In this document: positions 57,594-64,000 of the stretch, one piece after another | Position numbering within the stretch: position 1 is the stretch's first letter | How the letters are laid out: each line of letters opens with the position of its first letter | Source: JANOMH01 sp031422295 | GTDB taxonomy: Bacteria; Pseudomonadota; Alphaproteobacteria; Rhodobacterales; Rhodobacteraceae | Direction: 5' to 3' | Assembly (NCBI GenBank): GCA_031422295.1 | Contig: JANOQM010000033.1 | Location: 1 to 64,000, forward strand | Length of the DNA stretch: 64,000 nucleotides | Position numbers and translations under genes: made by a program | The notes under the pieces: model-generated | Told to the model about the DNA's origin: nothing | Seen by the model: the letters and a program-made list of their open reading frames with translations, nothing else | Databases searched by the model: none

Positions 57594-60028
57594 GGGCTAG
57601 CTGTATGGCCCCGCACCCGCAGGTTTTCGGGGTCATAGAACGGCGCAAGGCTGATCTGCGCGTCCAGGGTTTCGCCTGCCACAATCAGCGCATAATGCCC
57701 GGCGTTCTGCCAGTCCGCGCTGACGCCGCCCGCATGCCGCACATAGCCGTAACCGACTGATTTCCCAATCGTATAGCCGTATCCGCCCGAGGTAAGATAG
57801 CCCACCGCCATCCCGTCTCGCAGGATGGTTTCGCGCCCTAGCAGCACCGCGTCCGGATCGGTCAGGGTGAAGCCTGCGAAGCGTTTGGTCAGAGGCTGGC
57901 CTGCACGGGCTGTCAGCGCGTCCTTGCCGAGAAAATCGGCGGCGCCTTTTTTGACGGCCCAGCCCAATCCGGCCTCGTGTGGCGTATCGTTGGGGGTAAT
58001 GTCGGACGACCAGGCGCGATAGCCTTTTTCCAGCCGCAGAGATTCAAGCGCCCGATAACCGATCGGTTTGATCCCATGCCCGGCAGCCATAAGCGCGTCG
58101 TAAACCTGCGCCAGCCCGCTGATCGGGATGTGCAATTCCCATCCCAATTCGCCCACATATGTCACCCGCAACGCCCGCAGTTGGACCCCCGCAATTGTCA
58201 CGTCGCGGACATGCCCAAACGGAAACCCGGCGTTTGACAAGTCGTCGGCGCAAACGGCGGCCAGCACATCCCGCGCTTTGGGTCCCATGACCGACAGGGT
58301 GCCCCATTCCTCGGTCACGTCCTGCAAGACCAGCCCTTTGGGCAAATGGTCGCTGATCCAGCCGAAATCATGGGTCCGGAAACCGGTGCCGGTGACGATG
58401 TAGAAATGGTCGGCGGCCAGCCGCGCCACGGTCAGGTCGCATTCGATCCCGCCCCGGGTGTTGAGCAATTGGGTATAGGTCAGCCGTCCGGCGGGTTTGG
58501 TCACGTCATTCGCGCAAATCCGGTCCAACGCGGCCATAACGCCTGCGCCCTTCAGTTCGTATTTGGCGAAAGACGACTGATCGAACACGCCCACATGGTT
58601 GCGCACATGGGCATGTTCCGCCCCGACAGCGTCGAACCAGTTCTGCCGCCCCATGCTGTAAACATCCGCCGCCCCCGGCGTATCGCTGAACCAATTGGGC
58701 CGCTCCCACCCGAGTTTCGACCCGAATACTGCGCCTTGTGCGGTTAGTTGGTCATAAAGTGGTGATTTGATATGAAGGCGGCCCGAAGTGTATTCCTCAT
58801 GTGGAAAAGCGATGGTGTAATGCTTGCCATACGCCTCAAGCGTGCGATCCCGCACCCAATTGCGGTCTTTGTGCATATCCGCAAAGCGCCGGATGTCCAC
58901 CACCCACAGATCCAGCGGTGCCTCGCCCGTTATCGCCCATTCGGCCAGCACCCAGCCCGCCCCGCCACCCGAGGCGATGCCGAAGGCGTTGAACCCGGCC
59001 CCAACGAACATATTGGCGCATTCATTGGCCCGCCCAAGGATGAAATTGCCGTCGGGGGTAAACGATTCCGATCCATTGATCATTTGTTTGACCCCGGTAT
59101 TGGCCAGCGCCGGGACGCGGGCCAGGGCCTGATCCATATGCTGTTCGAAATGATCGTAATCATCGTCAAACAACCCGAATTCCCAATCGTCCGGCACATC
59201 GCCGGTCACCCAAGGTTGCGGGTTGGGTTCATAGCCGCCCATGACCAGACCGCCGACTTCCTCTTTGAAATAGGTGCGCCGGTCGGGGTCGCGCAGGGTG
59301 GCGGCATCGGTGGCTAGGCCGGGGATGCGGTCGGTCACGATATACTGGTGCTTGACCGGTTGCAGCGGCACATTTATCCCGGCCATTGCCCCCACCTGCC
59401 GCGCCCATTGGCCGGCACAATTGACCACGGTATCGCATGTGATGGTTCCTTGGGTGGTCTGAACGGCAGTTATCCGGGGGCCGTCCATCACAAAGCCGAT
59501 GACGCGCACCCCCTCGTGGATTTTGGCCCCGTGCATCCGCGCACCTTTGGCCAGCGATTGGGTAATGTCGGACGGTGTGGCCTGCCCGTCAGTCGGCAGC
59601 CATGATGCCCCGATCAGGTCGGATGTGTCCATCAAGGGCCACATCTGGGCCACCTCGGCGGGCGAGATCAGATGCATCTCCATCCCGAAACTGCCTGCTG
59701 TGGTGGCCAGCCGTTTGTATTCGGTCCAGCGGTCCGGCGTAGTGGCCAACCGCAGGCAGCCGGTCATTTTCCAGCCGGTTTCAAGCCCGGTCTCGGACGC
59801 CAAAGATTTATACAGATCGACCGAGTATTTCAGCACCTTGGTGATGCTGGCCGAAGACCGCAGTTGCCCGACCAACCCCGCCGCATGCCAGGTGGACCCC
59901 GAGGTCAGCTTGCCCTGTTCCAGCAGTACCACATCAGCTTTGTGATCCCGCGCCAGATGATAGGCGGTAGAACAGCCGATAATGCCCCCCCCGATGACGA
60001 CGATTTGGGCATGGGTCGGCAGGGGCAT
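57590..60028 (-). CDS. Sarcosine/dimethylglycine dehydrogenase-like flavoprotein (FAD + GcvT domains)
   Basis: 812 residues. FAD domain: VIGGGIIGCSTAYHLA (residues 11-26) and GSTWHAAG with H48, the residue for covalent FAD in dimethylglycine and sarcosine dehydrogenases. From about residue 420 a GcvT/folate-binding aminomethyltransferase domain and its C-terminal barrel (VDSSFAK-like FDQSSFAKYEL, MGPKARDVLA, GRETILRDGMAVGYLTSGGY). It demethylates N-methylglycines, passing the methyl to tetrahydrofolate. Substrate could be sarcosine, dimethylglycine or another N-methyl amino acid. In the creatinine model it would oxidise sarcosine. The kinase gene upstream is co-directional. Confidence 0.92.
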   Translation of the reverse strand: MPLPTHAQIVVIGGGIIGCSTAYHLARDHKADVVLLEQGKLTSGSTWHAAGLVGQLRSSASITKVLKYSVDLYKSLASETGLETGWKMTGCLRLATTPDRWTEYKRLATTAGSFGMEMHLISPAEVAQMWPLMDTSDLIGASWLPTDGQATPSDITQSLAKGARMHGAKIHEGVRVIGFVMDGPRITAVQTTQGTITCDTVVNCAGQWARQVGAMAGINVPLQPVKHQYIVTDRIPGLATDAATLRDPDRRTYFKEEVGGLVMGGYEPNPQPWVTGDVPDDWEFGLFDDDYDHFEQHMDQALARVPALANTGVKQMINGSESFTPDGNFILGRANECANMFVGAGFNAFGIASGGGAGWVLAEWAITGEAPLDLWVVDIRRFADMHKDRNWVRDRTLEAYGKHYTIAFPHEEYTSGRLHIKSPLYDQLTAQGAVFGSKLGWERPNWFSDTPGAADVYSMGRQNWFDAVGAEHAHVRNHVGVFDQSSFAKYELKGAGVMAALDRICANDVTKPAGRLTYTQLLNTRGGIECDLTVARLAADHFYIVTGTGFRTHDFGWISDHLPKGLVLQDVTEEWGTLSVMGPKARDVLAAVCADDLSNAGFPFGHVRDVTIAGVQLRALRVTYVGELGWELHIPISGLAQVYDALMAAGHGIKPIGYRALESLRLEKGYRAWSSDITPNDTPHEAGLGWAVKKGAADFLGKDALTARAGQPLTKRFAGFTLTDPDAVLLGRETILRDGMAVGYLTSGGYGYTIGKSVGYGYVRHAGGVSADWQNAGHYALIVAGETLDAQISLAPFYDPENLRVRGHTASP

Positions 60029-60034
60029 GGCGGT

Positions 60035-60910
60035 TTATCCGTAGCGGGTGTGGTAATGAGCGGCGGCAACATCGACCTTGTCGATATTCTGTTTTGTATA
60101 TGCCGCGTAATCTGCCCCCGGCGCTTTGAGATGGATTTCCGACACCATGGCCCACATCGCCTCGCGCAATAGCGACGCGCATTGCATGGCGTGAAAAGAT
60201 TGCAGCAGGGCTGGGGTGGGTGCTGCGTCGAAATAATGGGTCAAAAGCAAGTCTGATTGCACAGGCGTCATCTCGGCGTTCGACGCAGCCCCGGCAAGGT
60301 CAAACAAGGCGGTGGAGAAGCCTGCATATTCGTAGTCGATCAGCCATAACCGGTTGTCATCGTCCAGCAGATTGGCTGGCAACAGGTCATTATGCCCAAA
60401 AATCAATGGCAAGGGTGTTTGCGCGCCCTCCCATTCTGTGGCCAGGTGCAGATAATGTGGCAGGACCGCGCCCCAGCGGCTGTGCCCAGCGGTCAGGGTC
60501 CGGGCATAATCGCGGATCACATGAAACACCCAGAAAAGCGGCGGGTCGCCGGTGATAAAGGCAGGCATCAAGGTGTGGAACCGGCGCAAGAGATCGGCAA
60601 TCCGGGCGGGATCGGCCTGCAGATCAGTGGCCGTCAAGGTGCGCGCTGTGATGAAATCAGTGACCATCACGCCGGGGCCGGTATAGATGACCGCAGGGCC
60701 AAAGCCTGCGTCATAGGCCGCCTGCGTGATCAGTGCCTCGCGGGCCCGGCTGACATGGTGAAACGGATAATCACGGCCAAGCCGGGCGACATATGCGCCG
60801 GTGTTATCCGTCACTTTCCAGATTTCATTCGACAGGCCCCCGGCCAGCGGTGCCCCGGTCGGGGTGCCAGTCCAGCACGGCAGGGATGCAATGGCCGGGG
60901 GCAGGGTCAT
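60035..60910 (-). CDS. Choline-kinase-like phosphotransferase 2
   Basis: 291 residues from the ATG at 60908-60910 (a TTG three codons upstream is possible). GHNDLLPANLLDDDNRLWLI and DYEYAGFSTALFDLAGAASN hold the Brenner motif and catalytic Asp; GGLSNEIWKVTDNTGAYVAR the N-lobe. Six bases separate it from the dehydrogenase gene downstream, so they form an operon. Choline or ethanolamine kinase-like; its pairing with an N-methylglycine dehydrogenase is recurrent in this bacterial group, as I recall, and unexplained. Confidence 0.86.
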   Translation of the reverse strand: MTLPPAIASLPCWTGTPTGAPLAGGLSNEIWKVTDNTGAYVARLGRDYPFHHVSRAREALITQAAYDAGFGPAVIYTGPGVMVTDFITARTLTATDLQADPARIADLLRRFHTLMPAFITGDPPLFWVFHVIRDYARTLTAGHSRWGAVLPHYLHLATEWEGAQTPLPLIFGHNDLLPANLLDDDNRLWLIDYEYAGFSTALFDLAGAASNAEMTPVQSDLLLTHYFDAAPTPALLQSFHAMQCASLLREAMWAMVSEIHLKAPGADYAAYTKQNIDKVDVAAAHYHTRYG

Positions 60911-60985
60911 GTGCGGCAAACCTGATCCGGGCCACCGCCAAAAAGGTCGGCGCAGGTGAAATTGGGAATGGGGCGCAAGGTTTTG

Positions 60986-61004
60986 GTAAACATACTTGTT
61001 TTAC
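60986..61004. promoter_or_regulatory. Operator candidate upstream of kinase 2
   Basis: GTAAACATACTTGTTTTAC lies about 76 bases before the kinase 2 start; arms GTAAA and TTTAC are inverted around a 9-base spacer. It is the only A/T-rich patch between kinase 2 and tRNA-Phe and may be the promoter/operator of the kinase-dehydrogenase operon. Confidence 0.35.
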
Positions 61005-61137
61005 TAAGGCCCGCCGGCCAATCGGGCAAGCTGGGCTTGCCATCGCATCGCCAAAATCTGCCTAATCCCTCTGGACACCCCCAAAGCACTCGCCTAGAAC
61101 GCATCCACCCGACGCAAGGCATCTTGCGCCGACCCGT

Positions 61138-61212
61138 GCCCGGGTAGCTCAGGGGTAGAGCAGTGGATTGAAAATCCTCGTGTCGGTGGTTCGAGACCGC
61201 CCCCGGGCACCA
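61138..61212 (+). tRNA. tRNA-Phe (anticodon GAA)
   Basis: 75 bases: acceptor GCCCGGG/CCCGGGC, discriminator A, CCA encoded; D arm GCTC/GAGC; anticodon stem GTGGA/TCCTC with loop TTGAAAA; T arm GGTGG-TTCGAGA-CCGCC. One T-T mismatch (second pair) in the anticodon stem. Confidence 0.96.
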
Positions 61213-61384
61213 CTTTCATCAAGGATGAAACAGTCGGTTGCTGCAGTGCTACCCGCACCTCATTTTGACGGAATTCATCAGTTCTGCCTAGCCCAAGGCG
61301 CATCTCCCGTGCTGCCGGAAATGCCATCATCGGCGCGGCTCCAAGCCGCGACAGGCCCGGATTGTTGTCTGAACCCCAAACACT

Positions 61385-64000
61385 TTAATCCTTGGCAATT
61401 GACCATATCTTGGGCCGGGTGATGCCCAGTTGCGCCACCAGCGCCTGCCAGCCGGAACCTTCGTGATCTTTTGGCAGGCATTCGGCCTCGTCCAGCCGGA
61501 ACAGCGCCTGCGCCTGATTGTACAACATCCCTCGCTCTGCCGCGCCATGCGCCGCGGCCAGCCAGTGCTTGGCCGCAACGTCACGTTTGCCACGATACCA
61601 GGCTGCATCCCCGGCGGCGAGGTCGGCTGATGGTTTGCCCGCCCGGTATTGCCGCGCCATTCGCCCGCCGCTTTTGGCCACCACGGCACTATGCGCCAGC
61701 AAAGATTTATCCCCGGTCCGCCGCCACAGGTTCCACACGACATCACATAAGAAACTGACGTTCTGCACCATGTAGACCTGCGGGCGGCGCATCCCGCGCA
61801 CAACGGATATGGCATCGTCCAAGCCCGCGCGGCCCTGCACCAGATCACCGTCCACCAGCGCCAGCAAGGCCCGCGCATACCCATCGACCACGTTGGAATT
61901 GTCGTTGGTATCGCCCTTTTTCTTTGGGTCGTTCAGGATGCCGTTCAAAATCCGGCAATCCTCGCGGGCCTCATCCAGCCGGTTCAGGCACATCAGGTCG
62001 CGCAACCGGCCATTATGCGACCAGGCGATGGAATGGCTGATGTCGCGGTCACGCGCGGCGGCAAGGGTGGCGTCGCTGCAGGCCTTGGCCTGTTCGAACC
62101 AGCCTTCGACCCGCTTGAGGTTGCCCAACGACGACATCGAGGTCTCCCAGTTTTTCCGCTCGCCGCAGCGGTCTGCCACGTCCATGGACCGCCGAAAATG
62201 CGCCTCGCCGATGGTCCAGCCGCATTTGCCCATCTCGAACACACCAGAGGCCATATAGACCCATGAAATCGTCGGCAGATCGGCCAGCCGTTCGGCAATG
62301 TCGATGGACTTGGCTTGCAAATCATTGCCGTCCAGCGCCCATGGCAAGGCGCGGGAAATCAGCGCCATGCCCATGTAAATCTTGGCCAGCGTCGTGCTGT
62401 CGCCACCGCCGCTGCGGGCCAGGTTCACACCGCGCAACACCTCGGCCAAGGAAAACGGCACCTTGTTCAGCTCATAATGTATCTCAGACAACGTCATGTT
62501 GATCTCGGCCGCGGCAATCATCGGGTCGCGCACCGCGGCGGGTTGCGGCGCGCGGTGCGGGCGCAGTTTATATCCGGCAAAGCCGCCCATTGCTGTGACC
62601 AGTGCCGCCCGTGTGGTTTTAGGCGGGGCGCGGTCCAGCAGTGCGGCACTTTCACACAAGAATTCCGCCGCACGGTTGTAATGGCCAAGCGCCTTTAGCG
62701 CATCGGCGATCTTATGGTTCCAGTGGCCTTGGGTGATCTTGCTGGCAAGCTGTGGTTGTCTGGCCACGATGTTCAGGGCCCGGGTCAGAAAATCCACAAC
62801 CTCGGCGTTGTTATAGCCTGACCGCGCACTTTCTGCTGCGCGTGACAGGAAATCGACGGCCTGATCCGGCAAGTCTGCCTGTTCAAAATGATGCGCCAAA
62901 AGGGCGAGTGAGGCGGCTGGATAGTCCTGCGCTGCCCCGCGCGCGTTCAGCAATGCGGCGACCTTGGCATGCAGCCCCCGGCGCTGATCACTGACCAACA
63001 ACTTATAGGCTGCATCGCCGATAATGGCATGGTGAAAGCGGTGGATACCACCTTCCGCGTCGACCGGATCGACCAGCCCCGCGTTTTGGGCGGCGGCAAT
63101 CTCGTCGGCCAGCACTGCAATGGCTGTGCCTGCCGGATGCAGCCGCGACAAAAGATCAAGATCAAAGGTCCGGCCCAGCACAGCGGCCACCTTCAGCGTC
63201 AATTGCTGCGCGGGCGCAAGGCTGGCGATGCGTTCGGCGACCACGCCTTCGACCGCATCAGGAAAGGCAATCTGCGACAGGCCCTGCTCGCCCAGCCGCA
63301 AATGCGCATAACCGGCCTCAATCCGCACCAACCCCTGCTCGCGCAACGACAGGGCAAGGGCTGTGGTAAACAGCGGGTGACCCTCGGCATGGCGATAGAT
63401 CAGGTCCACGATGGCCGCAGCAGTTTCGACCACCTCAAGCGACGCGTTGACCAGCGCCACCGAGTCATCCCGCGAAAACGGCACAAGCTGGATTACCGCT
63501 GCATCCGGCCGGTCCAACAAGCGTCGCGCCTCGAACGGCAGGGCGTCGCGGTCCAGCGGGCGCGATACAAGCGCAATTGTGATTTGGGGAAACGCCCGCG
63601 AAAACCGCTCCAGCAGTTGCCACGATGCGGAATCGAACCAATGCGCGTCCTCTACAATCACCACTTGCGGGGCTGGGCCGATCAGGCGTTCCAACAGGGC
63701 GATGATCACGCTTTGGGTTTTCTCGGCCCGCCCGCCGCCGAACAGGCCGATGGTAAAGGCGGTATCGGGAATAACATTGCGCAGAACCGGGCTGAGTAAC
63801 GGGACAAGACCGACCATCGTGGGGTCATGCGCCAGCATTTGCGCCAGTTCGTCGGCGCTGGGATCGGGGCCAACCAATGCCGCGACCAACGGACGCCAAG
63901 GGTAAAACCCGGTGGTGCGGCGCAGGCTGTCGGCGTTCATACGCAGGGTGGTGATGCCTGCACCGGTCAGGCAGGTTTCAAGATACCCCGCCAGCCGCGA
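61385..64000 (-). CDS. Large AAA-ATPase/TPR signalling protein (C-terminal 871 residues)
   Basis: The frame is open to the window edge, so the N-terminus is missing. Visible: a signal-transducing ATPase region with the Walker B-like VVIVEDAHWFDSASWQLLER, a winged region and VLGRTFDLDLLSRLHPAG, then tetratricopeptide-like helices over the last 450 residues (YNNAEVVDFLTRALNIVARQ, ALKALGHYNRAAEFLCESAA). The P-loop would be upstream. Proteins of this plan in alphaproteobacteria often start with an adenylate/guanylate cyclase domain; here that cannot be seen. tRNA-Phe lies 172 bp past the stop. Confidence 0.8.
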   Translation of the reverse strand, partial: SRLAGYLETCLTGAGITTLRMNADSLRRTTGFYPWRPLVAALVGPDPSADELAQMLAHDPTMVGLVPLLSPVLRNVIPDTAFTIGLFGGGRAEKTQSVIIALLERLIGPAPQVVIVEDAHWFDSASWQLLERFSRAFPQITIALVSRPLDRDALPFEARRLLDRPDAAVIQLVPFSRDDSVALVNASLEVVETAAAIVDLIYRHAEGHPLFTTALALSLREQGLVRIEAGYAHLRLGEQGLSQIAFPDAVEGVVAERIASLAPAQQLTLKVAAVLGRTFDLDLLSRLHPAGTAIAVLADEIAAAQNAGLVDPVDAEGGIHRFHHAIIGDAAYKLLVSDQRRGLHAKVAALLNARGAAQDYPAASLALLAHHFEQADLPDQAVDFLSRAAESARSGYNNAEVVDFLTRALNIVARQPQLASKITQGHWNHKIADALKALGHYNRAAEFLCESAALLDRAPPKTTRAALVTAMGGFAGYKLRPHRAPQPAAVRDPMIAAAEINMTLSEIHYELNKVPFSLAEVLRGVNLARSGGGDSTTLAKIYMGMALISRALPWALDGNDLQAKSIDIAERLADLPTISWVYMASGVFEMGKCGWTIGEAHFRRSMDVADRCGERKNWETSMSSLGNLKRVEGWFEQAKACSDATLAAARDRDISHSIAWSHNGRLRDLMCLNRLDEAREDCRILNGILNDPKKKGDTNDNSNVVDGYARALLALVDGDLVQGRAGLDDAISVVRGMRRPQVYMVQNVSFLCDVVWNLWRRTGDKSLLAHSAVVAKSGGRMARQYRAGKPSADLAAGDAAWYRGKRDVAAKHWLAAAHGAAERGMLYNQAQALFRLDEAECLPKDHEGSGWQALVAQLGITRPKIWSIAKD

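Noticed and set aside
1..64000. CRISPR arrays, rRNA genes, complete insertion sequences and replication origins.
   Set aside because: Looked for repeats with regular spacers, transposase motifs, DnaA-box clusters and rRNA signatures; none seen.

Overview
The window reads as chromosomal DNA of an alphaproteobacterium of the Rhodobacteraceae (Roseobacter/Paracoccus group). Grounds: the gene order murA - DUF2948 - hisD - UPF0262 - low-MW phosphatase - infA - maf - RNase E/G - yacG, the MerR / 592-aa acyl-CoA dehydrogenase / thiolase / FadJ cluster, many ATGA start-stop overlaps, and a repeated intergenic element of the GGGTATTTNGGCAANNTGAA type. This assignment is inference from gene order and style; no rRNA gene is present. 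Base composition is not uniform: roughly 1-7.05 kb is clearly richer in G+C than the rest, and the step falls inside a fatty-acid oxidation gene cluster.

Layout. 0-2.7 kb: end of an unidentified gene, a universal stress protein, proC, a CsaA-like tRNA-binding protein and a 2-hydroxyacid dehydrogenase. 3-13 kb, all on the minus strand: a beta-oxidation cluster (two MerR regulators, acyl-CoA dehydrogenase, thiolase, FadJ) with a GST, several small unknowns and a mirror-arranged set NTF2-like, cupin, cupin, NTF2-like. 13-27 kb: two thioesterases, pyrD, a DUF952 protein, a secreted 5'-nucleotidase, tRNA-Gly, an ABC exporter, an acyl-CoA synthetase, a DCC protein, a saccharopine-dehydrogenase-like/DUF4166 fusion, a vanadium-haloperoxidase/PAP2-like protein and a VCBS/ASPIC-UnbV protein. 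26.9-27.65 kb: a decayed mobC and possible relaxase start abutting the 3' end of tRNA-Thr. 27.7-34.2 kb: the conserved murA-to-yacG housekeeping block.

34.2-61 kb is a catabolic island for small N-compounds. A minus-strand operon (44.4 to 34.2 kb) runs CaiB-type CoA-transferase, HTH/coiled-coil protein, hyuA, hyuB (ATP-dependent hydantoinase/oxoprolinase), an N-carbamoylsarcosine-amidase-like hydrolase, then a three-gene ribose-type ABC importer. Divergent are an HMG-CoA-lyase-like gene and a GntR regulator, followed by a PHP hydrolase, a PanB-like protein that appears to lack the usual metal-binding Asp residues, and RidA. A plus-strand operon (48.6-56.0 kb) holds a second ABC importer (THI5/SsuA type), a CodA/creatinine-deaminase-like amidohydrolase with all metal ligands, an FAD oxidase, two flavodoxin-fold reductases and a creatininase-family protein. 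A sarcosine/dimethylglycine dehydrogenase-like enzyme with two choline-kinase-like proteins and a methyltransferase lies at 56-61 kb. Taken together, deaminase + HyuAB + N-carbamoylsarcosine amidase + sarcosine dehydrogenase would make a complete route from creatinine through N-methylhydantoin and sarcosine to glycine. That is the main hypothesis of this report; the substrates are inferred, not shown.

The window ends with tRNA-Phe and the C-terminal 871 residues of a large AAA-ATPase/TPR signalling protein that continues beyond base 64000.
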